DNA from: [Flavobacterium] thermophilum
GTDB taxonomy: Bacteria > Bacillota > Bacilli > Bacillales > Anoxybacillaceae
Assembly: GCA_900450595.1 (NCBI GenBank)
Contig: UGGS01000001.1
Coordinates: 372,001 to 436,000, forward strand
Direction: 5' to 3'
DNA length: 64,000 nucleotides
The position numbers and the translations under genes were made by a program. The notes under the pieces are model-generated. The model worked only from the letters and a program-made list of their open reading frames with translations. It was not told the origin of the DNA and ran no database searches. Below, piece after piece: positions 1-8,261 of the stretch; positions within the stretch are counted from its first letter, which is position 1, and every line of letters starts with the position of its first letter.

Positions 1-425
1 ACCGCGAGTTCGAGAAAAGGTTGAAAGTGGCGGAAAAAGAAATGCGCGAAGTGGAGATTAAAGACGAGCCGGCCGGGATCGACTGCGACATATGCGGCAG
101 CCCGATGGTGTACAAAATGGGCCGCTTCGGCAAGTTTATCGCCTGCTCCAATTTTCCCGAATGCCGCCATACGAAGCCGATCGTCAAACAAATCGGCGTC
201 AAATGCCCGAAGTGCCATGAAGGAGAGATTGTCGAGCGCAACACGAAGAAAAAGCGGATCTTTTACGGTTGCAGCCGCTTTCCGGAGTGCGATTTTGTCT
301 CCTGGGATAAGCCGCTTGCCCGCCCATGCCCGAAATGCGGCGGCCTGCTTGTCGAGAAAAAGTTAAAAAAAGGCGTGCAAGTGCAATGCACGGCCTGCGA
401 TTATGAAGAACAGCCGGAAACATAA
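1..425 (+). CDS. topA: DNA topoisomerase I, C-terminal end (partial)
   Basis: This is the 3' end of the type IA topoisomerase gene, which relaxes negatively supercoiled DNA; the 5' part lies outside the window. The frame is open from the first base. What remains is the C-terminal zinc-ribbon region: three four-cysteine modules, [17 protein letters not shown] and CPKCGGLL, each followed by a second Cys pair such as CSNFPEC and CSRFPEC. These bind single-stranded DNA in TopA. The identity is firm from the repeated FxxCSxFPxC pattern and from the following xerC-hslVU-codY order. The catalytic tyrosine domain is not visible here. Confidence 0.95.
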   Translation, partial: REFEKRLKVAEKEMREVEIKDEPAGIDCDICGSPMVYKMGRFGKFIACSNFPECRHTKPIVKQIGVKCPKCHEGEIVERNTKKKRIFYGCSRFPECDFVSWDKPLARPCPKCGGLLVEKKLKKGVQVQCTACDYEEQPET

Positions 426-464
426 CGGAGTGTTGAACACAATTCAGAATTTTAGAAGAAATAG

Positions 465-493
465 TTGCGCTGCAACCAATCATATGGTACGAT
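465..493 (+). promoter_or_regulatory. Possible promoter for xerC-hslVU-codY
   Basis: TTGCGC (465-470), a 17-base spacer and TACGAT (488-493) preceded by TGG, an extended -10. The -35 matches the SigA consensus at only three positions. It would explain independent transcription of xerC after the short topA gap. Inference only. Confidence 0.35.
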
Positions 494-517
494 GTAGAGG
501 CATTGCGGGGTGAGGCG

Positions 518-1420
518 ATGAAAAATGCGACATTTGCGTTACAATTGTTCATGGAATATTTACAAATCGAGAAAAATTATTCACAATATACTATTGCGTG
601 CTACCGGCGCGATATTGAGCAGTTTTTCCAGTTCATGAACGAAGAAGGGATCAATGAGCTTGACCAAGTCGCCTACAGCGACGTCCGCTTATATTTGACG
701 AAACTGTATGGCCAGCATTTGGCCAGCCGTTCGGTCGCCCGTAAAATTTCCAGTTTGCGCAGCTTTTACAAATTTTTGATGCGCGAAGGGCGGGCGGCCG
801 AAAATCCGTTTGCGCTTGCGACACTGCCGAAGAAAGAGCAAAAAATTCCTAATTTTTTATACCCGAAAGAATTAGAAGCGTTGTTTCTTGTCAATGATGA
901 AAATACGGCCCTCGGCCAGCGCAATGCGGCGCTGCTTGAGTTGTTGTACGCGACTGGCGCTCGGGTTAGTGAATGTTGTCACATACAGCTGTCTGATGTC
1001 GATTTTGTTGCGGAAACTGTGCTCATTCACGGCAAAGGAAACAAGCAGCGCTACGTTCCGTTTGGCCGTCCGGCCCGCGAAGCGCTTGAACGGTATATTC
1101 ATGGGGGCCGACGCGAGCTGACCAGAAAGCTGCGGGCGGACCACCGCTATTTATTTGTCAACGCCCGAGGCAATCCGCTCACGCCTCGGGGAGTGCGCCA
1201 TATTTTGGATCGGATTGTCGAAGCTGCTGCGCTGACGCAAAACATCAGCCCGCATGTGCTTCGGCATACGTTTGCGACTCATTTGCTCAACGAAGGGGCC
1301 GATCTCCGTTCGGTGCAGGAACTGCTCGGCCATGCGCATTTGTCATCGACGCAAGTGTATACACATGTAACGAAAGACCGGTTGCGACATATTTATTTGC
1401 AGGCGCATCCGCGGGCATAG
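518..1420 (+). CDS. xerC: Tyrosine recombinase XerC (CodV)
   Basis: This site-specific recombinase acts with XerD at dif to resolve chromosome dimers. From ATG 518 it has 300 residues, close to the 304 of B. subtilis. An N-terminal SAM-like core-binding domain (about 1-90) is followed by the catalytic domain. The active-site set is present: R149 in GARVSE, K173 in HGKGNK, H246 and R249 in HVLRHT, H272 in LLGHAH and nucleophile Y281. I chose ATG 518 because GGGGTGAG lies just upstream; the frame opens at TTG 503 without a site. It heads a gene cluster with hslV, hslU and codY, as in B. subtilis. Confidence 0.96.
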   Translation: MKNATFALQLFMEYLQIEKNYSQYTIACYRRDIEQFFQFMNEEGINELDQVAYSDVRLYLTKLYGQHLASRSVARKISSLRSFYKFLMREGRAAENPFALATLPKKEQKIPNFLYPKELEALFLVNDENTALGQRNAALLELLYATGARVSECCHIQLSDVDFVAETVLIHGKGNKQRYVPFGRPAREALERYIHGGRRELTRKLRADHRYLFVNARGNPLTPRGVRHILDRIVEAAALTQNISPHVLRHTFATHLLNEGADLRSVQELLGHAHLSSTQVYTHVTKDRLRHIYLQAHPRA

Positions 1421-1444
1421 CCCGCATGTAAGGAGGGGAAAGCG

Positions 1445-1987
1445 ATGGAACGCTTTCATGCAACGACGATTTTTGCCATCCGCCATAACGGCGCAGCGGC
1501 GATGGCTGGCGACGGCCAAGTGACGTTCGGCAACGCCGTCGTGATGAAGCATACGGCGAAAAAAGTGCGGCGCCTGTTTCAAGGCAAAGTGCTCGCCGGC
1601 TTTGCCGGCTCAGTGGCGGACGCGTTTACGCTGTTTGAAATGTTTGAAGGCAAGCTGGAACAGGTCAACGGCAACTTGCCGCGCGCGGCCGTCGAGCTGG
1701 CGAAAGAGTGGCGGAGCGATAAAGTGCTGCGCCGCCTTGAGGCGATGTTGATTGTCATGGATAAGGAACATTTGCTGCTGATTTCCGGCACAGGGGAAGT
1801 GATTGAACCGGATGACGGCATGCTCGCCATCGGCTCGGGCGGTCAGTATGCGTTGGCTGCTGGGCGTGCGTTGAAGAAGTACGCCGGCGGCTCGATGACC
1901 GCCAAGGAGATTGCGAAGGCGGCGCTGGAGATCGCCGCTGACATTTGCGTTTATACGAACAGCCATATTATTGTCGAAGAGCTGTAA
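1445..1987 (+). CDS. hslV: HslV/ClpQ protease subunit
   Basis: Proteolytic subunit of the HslUV (ClpYQ, CodWX) ATP-dependent protease, a double-hexamer chamber in the cytoplasm. It has 180 residues and starts at ATG 1445 after AAGGAGGGG. The Ntn-hydrolase core is clear: [29 protein letters not shown] and [15 protein letters not shown]. The nucleophile Thr of the family aligns with T7, so residues 1-6 (MERFHA) would be a short propeptide. Residue 2 is Glu, whereas the B. subtilis protein carries Ser there. hslU follows after 14 bases. Confidence 0.95.
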   Translation: MERFHATTIFAIRHNGAAAMAGDGQVTFGNAVVMKHTAKKVRRLFQGKVLAGFAGSVADAFTLFEMFEGKLEQVNGNLPRAAVELAKEWRSDKVLRRLEAMLIVMDKEHLLLISGTGEVIEPDDGMLAIGSGGQYALAAGRALKKYAGGSMTAKEIAKAALEIAADICVYTNSHIIVEEL

Positions 1988-2001
1988 AAAGGAGGAGGCC
2001 G

Positions 2002-3399
2002 ATGATGGCGGAATCGTTGACTCCACGGCAAATTGTTGAGAAGCTCGACCAGTTTATCGTCGGACAAAAAGAGGCGAAAAAGGCGGTGGCGATCGCGCTT
2101 CGCAACCGGTACCGCCGCAGTTTGCTCGATGAAAAACTGCGCGATGAAGTAATGCCGAAAAACATTTTAATGATCGGCCCGACCGGGGTCGGGAAGACGG
2201 AGATCGCCCGCCGTCTCGCGAAGCTCGTCGGCGCGCCGTTTATCAAGGTTGAGGCGACGAAATTTACGGAAGTCGGTTATGTCGGGCGCGACGTCGAATC
2301 GATGGTGCGCGATTTGGTGGAAACGTCAGTTCGGATCGTGAAAGAACGAAAAATGAATGAGGTGAAAGACCGAGCTGAACAACAGGCGAACAAGCGGCTC
2401 GTTGAACTGCTCGTTCCGGGCAAACAAAAGCAAACGATCAAAAATCCGCTCGAGCTGTTGTTTGGCGGCCAAGGGAATCCGTCGGACAACAGCTACGGCC
2501 ATGAGGACGAACAAATCGAGCAAAAACGGCGTCAAGTCGCCTGGCAGCTGGCAAACGGCCAGCTCGAAAACGAGATGGTCACGATTGAAATTGAGGAGCA
2601 GACGCCAATGCTCTTTGACTTTTTGCAAGGGACGGGCATTGAGCAGATGGGCGTGAATATGCAAGACGCGCTCAGCAGCCTGATGCCGCGGCGACGCAAA
2701 AAGCGGCGCCTGAAAGTGAGTGAAGCGCGCAAGGTGCTCATCAATGAAGAAGCGCAAAAACTGATCGACATGGATGAAGTGACGCAAGAGGCGGTCCGCC
2801 TCGCCGAACAGTCGGGCATCATCTTTATCGATGAAATTGATAAAATTGCCCGCAGCGGGGCGGTGTCCGGCTCGGCCGACGTCTCGCGCGAAGGGGTGCA
2901 GCGCGACATCTTGCCGATCGTCGAAGGATCGACGGTCATGACGAAATACGGACCGGTCAAAACAGACCATATTTTATTCATCGCCGCCGGCGCGTTTCAT
3001 ATGGCGAAGCCGTCCGACTTGATCCCTGAGCTGCAAGGCCGGTTTCCGATCCGCGTCGAACTTGCGAAACTTTCGGTTGACGATTTCGTAAGTATATTGG
3101 TCGAGCCGAATAATGCGCTCATTAAACAATATCAGGCACTTTTGGCAACAGAAGGTATAAGTCTTGAATTTTCTGACGATGCTATTCGTAAGATTGCCGA
3201 AGTGGCCTTCGAAGTCAACCAGACGACCGACAACATCGGCGCGCGCCGGCTGCATACGATTTTGGAAAAACTGCTTGAGGATTTGCTGTTTGAAGCGCCC
3301 GATATCGGGCTCGACAAAGTCGTCATCACGCCGCAATACGTTGAGCAAAAACTCGGCAGCATCGTCAAAAACAAAGATTTGAGCGAATTTATTTTATGA
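2002..3399 (+). CDS. hslU: HslU/ClpY ATPase subunit
   Basis: AAA+ unfoldase that feeds substrates to HslV. It has 465 residues from ATG 2002, which sits 3 bases after AAGGAGGAGG; ATG 2005 is nearly as good. The Walker A motif GPTGVGKT is at about 59-66, and Walker B IIFIDEID ends near 279. Between them lies the charged I-domain typical of HslU (about 110-240). The C-terminus SEFIL matches the tail that docks into HslV and activates it. The gene lies between hslV and codY, the standard Bacillaceae order. Confidence 0.96.
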   Translation: MMAESLTPRQIVEKLDQFIVGQKEAKKAVAIALRNRYRRSLLDEKLRDEVMPKNILMIGPTGVGKTEIARRLAKLVGAPFIKVEATKFTEVGYVGRDVESMVRDLVETSVRIVKERKMNEVKDRAEQQANKRLVELLVPGKQKQTIKNPLELLFGGQGNPSDNSYGHEDEQIEQKRRQVAWQLANGQLENEMVTIEIEEQTPMLFDFLQGTGIEQMGVNMQDALSSLMPRRRKKRRLKVSEARKVLINEEAQKLIDMDEVTQEAVRLAEQSGIIFIDEIDKIARSGAVSGSADVSREGVQRDILPIVEGSTVMTKYGPVKTDHILFIAAGAFHMAKPSDLIPELQGRFPIRVELAKLSVDDFVSILVEPNNALIKQYQALLATEGISLEFSDDAIRKIAEVAFEVNQTTDNIGARRLHTILEKLLEDLLFEAPDIGLDKVVITPQYVEQKLGSIVKNKDLSEFIL

Positions 3400-3415
3400 G
3401 GAGGAGATGGACTCG

Positions 3416-4195
3416 ATGAACTTGCTAGAGAAAACACGAAAAATCAACGCCATGCTGCAGAAGGCAGCCGGGCGGCCGGTCAATTTCAAAGAGATGGCGG
3501 AAACGCTTTGCGATGTCATTGAAGCGAACGTGTTCGTCGTCAGCCGCCGCGGCAAACTGCTTGGCTTCGCCATTAAACAGTCGATTGAAAACGAACGGAT
3601 GAAACGGATGCTTGAGGAGCGCCAGTTTCCGGAAGAATACACGAAAAACTTGTTCAACATTACAGAAACGTCCCCTAATATCGATATTAATAGCGAATAT
3701 ACGGCGTTTCCAGTGGAAAATCGTGACTTGTTCAAAACCGGTTTGACGACGATCGTTCCAATCAACGGCGGAGGCGAACGGCTCGGCACGCTTATTTTGT
3801 CGCGCCTTGATCGCGAGTTTGATAACGATGACCTGATTTTGGCCGAGTATGGCGCAACGGTCGTCGGCATGGAAATTTTGCGTGAAAAAGCGGAAGAAAT
3901 CGAAGAGGAAGCGCGCAGCAAGGCGGTCGTGCAAATGGCGATCAGCTCGCTTTCTTACAGCGAACTTGAGGCGATTGAACATATTTTTGAAGAGCTTGAC
4001 GGAACGGAAGGGCTGCTTGTCGCCAGCAAAATCGCCGACCGCGTCGGCATCACCCGCTCGGTCATTGTCAATGCTCTGCGCAAACTAGAAAGCGCCGGCG
4101 TGATCGAATCGCGCTCGCTCGGCATGAAAGGAACGTACATTAAAGTATTGAATGACAAGTTTTTAAGCGAACTGGAAAAATTGAAATCAAGCTGA
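3416..4195 (+). CDS. codY: Global regulator CodY
   Basis: GTP- and branched-chain-amino-acid-sensing repressor of stationary-phase, nitrogen and motility genes. It has 259 residues, the same as B. subtilis. An N-terminal GAF domain (about 1-155) binds isoleucine/valine. A linker with [12 protein letters not shown] leads to the C-terminal winged helix with the recognition segment [21 protein letters not shown] chose ATG 3416, 9 bases after GGAGGAG; ATG 3407 sits on top of that site. A terminator follows, so codY ends the xerC cluster. A CodY-like box lies just downstream, before flgB. Confidence 0.97.
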   Translation: MNLLEKTRKINAMLQKAAGRPVNFKEMAETLCDVIEANVFVVSRRGKLLGFAIKQSIENERMKRMLEERQFPEEYTKNLFNITETSPNIDINSEYTAFPVENRDLFKTGLTTIVPINGGGERLGTLILSRLDREFDNDDLILAEYGATVVGMEILREKAEEIEEEARSKAVVQMAISSLSYSELEAIEHIFEELDGTEGLLVASKIADRVGITRSVIVNALRKLESAGVIESRSLGMKGTYIKVLNDKFLSELEKLKSS

Positions 4196-4213
4196 ACGGC
4201 GTAGCCGCCTAAG

Positions 4214-4250
4214 CCCGCTGGGTATTTTGTCCCGGCGGGTTTTTTGTTTT
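4214..4250 (+). terminator. Rho-independent terminator after codY
   Basis: The stem CCCGCTGGG/CCCGGCGGG (9 pairs, one G-T) with an 8-base loop is followed by TTTTTTG and more T. It separates codY from the fla/che operon. Confidence 0.9.
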
Positions 4251-4314
4251 GACAAACATCCTTGGCATCGTTTTTCTGTCATGGCATCTTCGAAAAATAG
4301 TACCAAGTTCCGTC

Positions 4315-4343
4315 TATACATTAGGTTTTCTTTCCTGTAAAAT
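4315..4343 (+). promoter_or_regulatory. Candidate SigA promoter of the fla/che operon
   Basis: TATACA (4315-4320), a 17-base spacer and TAAAAT (4338-4343). The -35 and -10 each match consensus at four or five positions. Transcription would start near 4350, about 40 bases before flgB. No convincing SigD promoter (TAAA, 15 bases, GCCGATAT) was seen in this gap. Confidence 0.42.
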
Positions 4344-4356
4344 GAAAATTAGCAGA

Positions 4357-4371
4357 AATTGTCGGAAAATA
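4357..4371 (+). promoter_or_regulatory. CodY-box-like operator before flgB
   Basis: The 15-mer at 4357-4371 matches the CodY consensus AATTTTCWGAAAATT at 12 of 15 positions. It starts 14 bases after the candidate -10 of the fla/che promoter, over the expected start of transcription. CodY is known to repress fla/che in B. subtilis; direct binding here is inferred. Confidence 0.5.
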
Positions 4372-4391
4372 GGAGAAAAGAGGGGATTCCA

Positions 4392-4781
4392 TTGGCGCTC
4401 TTTTCAGCGACGATCGGTTGGCTTGAACAAGGGCTTCGCTACGCTGCGCTTCGCCAACAGGCGATCGCCGACAACATCGCCAACGCCGATACGCCGGGCT
4501 ATAAGGCGAAAGATGTGCGCTTTCAGGCGGAGCTTGACCGGGCGCTTGCCCTTGAGGCCAAACGGACGGATCCGCGCCATTTTCCGTTTCGAAACGAACA
4601 GAATGGAAAAATTGTCGTGACGACCAATGCCAGCATCAGTTACAATCATAATGGAAACAGTGTCGATATCGACCAAGAAATGTCGAAATTGGCGGAAAAC
4701 CAAATTTATTATAACGCTCTGATTGAGCGGTTAAACGGCAAATTCAATACGCTAAAGACGGTGATCAAAGGAGGAAAATAG
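4392..4781 (+). CDS. flgB: Flagellar proximal rod protein FlgB
   Basis: First gene of the fla/che operon and part of the proximal rod that crosses the cell wall. It has 129 residues, as in B. subtilis. The N-terminal MALFSATI and the rod signature NIANADTPGYK near residue 30 are diagnostic. The start is TTG 4392, 7 bases after AGAGGGG; the frame continues upstream to TTG 4359 but without a ribosome site. flgC begins 3 bases after the stop. Confidence 0.95.
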   Translation: MALFSATIGWLEQGLRYAALRQQAIADNIANADTPGYKAKDVRFQAELDRALALEAKRTDPRHFPFRNEQNGKIVVTTNASISYNHNGNSVDIDQEMSKLAENQIYYNALIERLNGKFNTLKTVIKGGK

Positions 4782-4784
4782 GCT

Positions 4785-5237
4785 GTGTCCGTGTTTCAAA
4801 GCTTAAACATTTCGGCGTCGGCGCTCACCGCTCAGCGGCTGCGCATGGATGTGATCTCGTCCAACATCGCCAACGTGGATACGACGCGGGCCCGTTTTGT
4901 CAACGGGGAATGGGAGCCGTACCGCCGCAAAGTCGTCGTTATCGAACCGCGCAGCGGGGCGTTTTCGGGCTATTTGCAGGCCGCCCTCGGACGTGCTGAA
5001 GCTGTCGGCAACGGCGTTCGGGTGCGCGAAATTGCTGACGATCCGGCGCCGTTTAAACTCGTCTACGACCCGGACCATCCGGATGCGGGCGCAGATGGCT
5101 ACGTTCGCCTGCCAAACGTCGACCCGCTGAAAGAAATGGTGGACTTGATCGGGGCGACGCGCTCGTATGAGGCGAATGTCACCGCGCTGAACGCTTCAAA
5201 AGGGATGCTCATGAAGGCGCTTGAAATCGGGAAATAA
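4785..5237 (+). CDS. flgC: Flagellar proximal rod protein FlgC
   Basis: Rod component assembled next to FlgB. It has 150 residues, the family length in Bacillus. The N-terminal SSNIANVDTTRAR and the C-terminal amphipathic heptad region (EANVTALNASKGMLMKALEIG) are the paired terminal helices of rod, hook and axial proteins. The GTG start at 4785 follows AAGGAGG with a normal gap. Confidence 0.95.
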   Translation: MSVFQSLNISASALTAQRLRMDVISSNIANVDTTRARFVNGEWEPYRRKVVVIEPRSGAFSGYLQAALGRAEAVGNGVRVREIADDPAPFKLVYDPDHPDAGADGYVRLPNVDPLKEMVDLIGATRSYEANVTALNASKGMLMKALEIGK

Positions 5238-5258
5238 GCCGAAGAGGAGGAATGACAA

Positions 5259-5555
5259 ATGGTTGATGGAGTGAGCCGCATCGGGCTGGCGCCGGCGGCC
5301 GCCGCTTCAAGCCCGGTGAAGCCGGCAGCGGTGCAAAAGCAGTTCGCCGCCTTTTTCAAAGAAGCGCTCAACAATGTCAATAACGCACAAATCGAGGCGG
5401 ATGCGCTGACAGAAAAGCTTGTCCGTGGGGAAAACGTCCAATTGCATGATGTGATGATCGCGGCGCAAAAGGCAAGCATCGCGCTGCAACTGACGATCGA
5501 AATCCGCAACAAAGCGGTTGAGGCGTACCAGGAAATGATGCGCATGCCGTTGTAG
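5259..5555 (+). CDS. fliE: Flagellar hook-basal body protein FliE
   Basis: Small adaptor between the MS ring and the rod, the first protein exported during rod growth. It has 98 residues and starts at ATG 5259 after GAGGAGG. The body is helical, with FAAFFKEALNNVN near 30-42 and a C-terminal half (QKASIALQLTIEIRNKAVEAYQEMMRM) typical of FliE. It is slightly shorter than the B. subtilis protein (106). An 84-base gap with a hairpin separates it from fliF. Confidence 0.93.
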   Translation: MVDGVSRIGLAPAAAASSPVKPAAVQKQFAAFFKEALNNVNNAQIEADALTEKLVRGENVQLHDVMIAAQKASIALQLTIEIRNKAVEAYQEMMRMPL

Positions 5556-5571
5556 ACGGCAAGGGACGATA

Positions 5572-5617
5572 CATACAGAGCCCGCCATGGCCGAACGGTG
5601 GCCGCGGCGGCTGTATG
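5572..5617 (+). other. Strong RNA hairpin between fliE and fliF
   Basis: CATACAG (5572-5578) pairs with CTGTATG (5611-5617), and CCGCC (5582-5586) with GGCGG (5606-5610). That gives 12 pairs with a 3-base bulge. The apical part can form GGCC/GGCC. No T tract follows, so it is not a plain terminator. It ends about 14 bases before the fliF ribosome site and could affect mRNA processing or fliF translation. Confidence 0.6.
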
Positions 5618-5639
5618 GCTGGATGATCGGGGGAATCGT

Positions 5640-7229
5640 ATGAGCAACAAGTGGAAAGAGTGGTGGGGCCGGGCCCGTTTGTTTTGGCAAGAGCGGACGA
5701 AAAAACAGAAATGGCTTGCCGCCGGAGGCGCGGCTGCGGTCCTTTTGATCCTTGGCCTTGGCATTTTTTTTGCCTTCAGGACGGAAATGGTGCCGCTATA
5801 CAGCGATTTGACGCCGCAAGAAGCCGGACAAATCAAGGCGACGCTGGATCAGCGCGGTGTTCCCGCCGAAGTGACGGATGGCGGCACGACAATTAAAGTG
5901 CCGAAAGAGCAAGTGGATGCGCTGAAAGTCGAGCTCGCTGCTGAAGGCATCCCGAACAGTGGAGTCATTGACTATTCATTTTTCAGCCAAAACGCGAGCT
6001 TCGGCATGACCGACAACGAGTTTAATATGGTGAAACTGAAGGCGATGCAAACGGAGCTCGCCAACTTAATCAAAACGATCGACGGCGTCGAGGACGCGAA
6101 AGTGATGATTAATCTTCCGCAGCCGAGCGTATTCGTTTCCGATGAAAAAGGGGAAGCCTCGGCTTCGATCGTGCTGAAGACGAAGCCGGGCTATGAATTC
6201 AGCGACGAGCAAATTCGGGCTTTGTATCATCTCGTCGCCAAAAGTGTTCCCCACCTCTCTACAGATAATATCGTCATTATGAACCAGTTTTTTGAGTATT
6301 TCGATTTGAAAAATGAAAACAAAAATTCGACAGCGGCGGCATTCACTGAGCAGCAACAGATCAAACGACAAATCGAACGCGACATTCAACGGCAAGTCCA
6401 GCGAATGCTCGGCACGATGATGGGGCAGGACAAAGTCGTTGTCTCGGTGACGGCCGACATCGACTTTACACAGGAAAAGCGGGAGGAGCAGTTGGTCGCT
6501 CCGGTGGACGAAAAGAACAACGAAGGCATTGCCGTCAGCGTCCAGCGCATTAAAGAGACGTACTCGGGAAGCGGTGCGCCGCCGGGCGGCACGGCCGGAA
6601 CGGGGACGAATGAAGTGCCGGGCTACCAAGGAGCAAACGGCGGAACGAACGGAAACTATGAGCGGACCGAAGAAACGATCAACAATGAGGTCAACAAAAT
6701 TAAAAAACAAATCGTGGAAAGCCCGTATAAAATTCGCGATCTAGGCATTCAAGTGATGGTCGAGCCGCCAAATCCGGATGATCCGAATTCATTGCCGCCG
6801 GAAACGGTCAATGACATTCAAAAACTATTAGGGACGATTGTCCGGACGTCGATTGACAAAGAAGAAGCGCAGGCGCTGACCGACCAAGATGTCAATAGCC
6901 GCGTCGTCGTCTCGGTGCAAAAGTTCAACGGCAAACCGGCATTCACCGAACCGGCGCCGGTTCAGCCGGCGTGGTGGTGGTACGCGGCCGGCGGAGGCGC
7001 GCTATTGCTCATTGCCCTACTGCTCTTCTTCTGGCTGCGACGCCGCCGTGAAGATGAAGAAGAAGAAGAGGAGGAGCTCGCATTCGCCCCGCCGCTTCCG
7101 GTCGAGCCGGATTTGCCGGAGCCGCCGGAGACGGAGGCGGCGCTGCGCCGTCGGCAGCTGGAGCGGTTGGCGAAAGAAAAACCGGATGAGTTTGCCAAAC
7201 TATTGAAAACATGGCTATCGGAAGAGTAG
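5640..7229 (+). CDS. fliF: Flagellar MS-ring protein FliF
   Basis: Forms the membrane ring on which the rotor and export gate are built. It has 529 residues from ATG 5640 after GGGGGA. There is one membrane helix at about 25-47 and a second at about 444-466 (WWWYAAGGGALLLIALLLFF). Between them is the large periplasmic part with YscJ-like ring-building motifs (VEDAKVMINLPQPSVF). A very acidic run follows the second helix, then the C-terminal tail LERLAKEKPDEFAKLLKTWL that binds FliG. Confidence 0.96.
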   Translation: MSNKWKEWWGRARLFWQERTKKQKWLAAGGAAAVLLILGLGIFFAFRTEMVPLYSDLTPQEAGQIKATLDQRGVPAEVTDGGTTIKVPKEQVDALKVELAAEGIPNSGVIDYSFFSQNASFGMTDNEFNMVKLKAMQTELANLIKTIDGVEDAKVMINLPQPSVFVSDEKGEASASIVLKTKPGYEFSDEQIRALYHLVAKSVPHLSTDNIVIMNQFFEYFDLKNENKNSTAAAFTEQQQIKRQIERDIQRQVQRMLGTMMGQDKVVVSVTADIDFTQEKREEQLVAPVDEKNNEGIAVSVQRIKETYSGSGAPPGGTAGTGTNEVPGYQGANGGTNGNYERTEETINNEVNKIKKQIVESPYKIRDLGIQVMVEPPNPDDPNSLPPETVNDIQKLLGTIVRTSIDKEEAQALTDQDVNSRVVVSVQKFNGKPAFTEPAPVQPAWWWYAAGGGALLLIALLLFFWLRRRREDEEEEEEELAFAPPLPVEPDLPEPPETEAALRRRQLERLAKEKPDEFAKLLKTWLSEE

Positions 7230-7241
7230 GAGGAGCGGCGT

Positions 7242-8261
7242 ATGGCAAAACGCGATCGGAAAGGCGGGCTGACGGGCAGGCAAAAGGCAGCCATTTTGCT
7301 CATTTCCCTCGGCCCGGACGTATCGGCCTCCATCTATAAACATTTATCCGAAGAAGACATTGAAAAGCTGACGCTCGAAATTTCCAACGTCCGCCAAGTG
7401 GCGGCCGAGCAAAAAGAGGAAGTGCTTGAGGAATTCCGGCAGCTCGCTTTGGCGCAGGATTACATCGCCCAAGGCGGCATCGCCTACGCGAAAGAAGTGT
7501 TGGAAAAAGCGCTCGGCCCGGACAAGGCGATGAACATTATCAACCGTCTGACATCAGCGCTGATGGTGCGGCCGTTTGATTTCGCCCGCAAAGCCGACCC
7601 GATGCAGCTGTTAAACTTTATTCAGCATGAGCATCCGCAAACGATCGCTCTCATTCTTTCGTATTTAGACCCGGCGCAGGCGGGGCAGATTTTATCAGCG
7701 CTGCCGCAAGAGATGCAGGCCGATGTGGCCAGGCGCATCGCGCTTATGGACAGCACGTCGCCGGAGATCATTAGCGAAGTCGAGCAAATTTTGGAGCGGC
7801 GGCTGTCGGCGACAGTGATGCAAGATTACACGCAAGCCGGCGGCATTGAGGCGGTCGTCGAAGTGCTGAACCAAGTCGACCGAAGCACGGAGCGGACGAT
7901 TTTAGAGGCTTTGGAAATTCAAGACCCCGAGCTTGCGGAAGAAATTAAAAAGCGGATGTTTGTGTTTGAAGACATCGTTACGCTCGACAATCGCGCCATT
8001 CAACGCGTCATCCGCGAAGTGGATAACAATGACCTTATGCTGGCGCTTAAGGTGGCGAGCGATGAAGTGAAAGAAATTGTCTTCCGCAACATGTCAACAA
8101 GAATGGCCGAGACGTTCAAAGAAGAAATGGAATATATGGGCCCGGTCCGGCTGCGTGATGTGGAAGAAGCGCAATCGCGCATTGTCGCCATTATCCGCCG
8201 TCTCGAGGAAGCCGGGGAAATCGTCATCGCCCGCGGGGGAGGAGATGATATTATTGTCTAG
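7242..8261 (+). CDS. fliG: Flagellar motor switch protein FliG
   Basis: Rotor protein that couples the MS ring to the stators and carries the torque-generating helix. It has 339 residues from ATG 7242 after AGGAGGAG. The middle-domain EHPQTIALILSYL motif (about 126-140) and the C-terminal charged torque region (MFVFEDIVTLDNRAIQRVIREVD) are present. It follows fliF by 12 bases and works with FliM and FliY in the C ring. Confidence 0.97.
   Translation: MAKRDRKGGLTGRQKAAILLISLGPDVSASIYKHLSEEDIEKLTLEISNVRQVAAEQKEEVLEEFRQLALAQDYIAQGGIAYAKEVLEKALGPDKAMNIINRLTSALMVRPFDFARKADPMQLLNFIQHEHPQTIALILSYLDPAQAGQILSALPQEMQADVARRIALMDSTSPEIISEVEQILERRLSATVMQDYTQAGGIEAVVEVLNQVDRSTERTILEALEIQDPELAEEIKKRMFVFEDIVTLDNRAIQRVIREVDNNDLMLALKVASDEVKEIVFRNMSTRMAETFKEEMEYMGPVRLRDVEEAQSRIVAIIRRLEEAGEIVIARGGGDDIIV

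Noticed and set aside
4249..4277. TTGACA at 4249-4254 as the fla/che -35
   Set aside because: A perfect -35 hexamer, but it lies in the T tract of the codY terminator and no -10 occurs 16-18 bases downstream.
4338..4368. SigD promoter before flgB (TAAA followed by GTCGGAAA)
   Set aside because: The spacing is 19 bases rather than about 15, and the -10 matches GCCGATAT poorly. The same bases fit a CodY box better.
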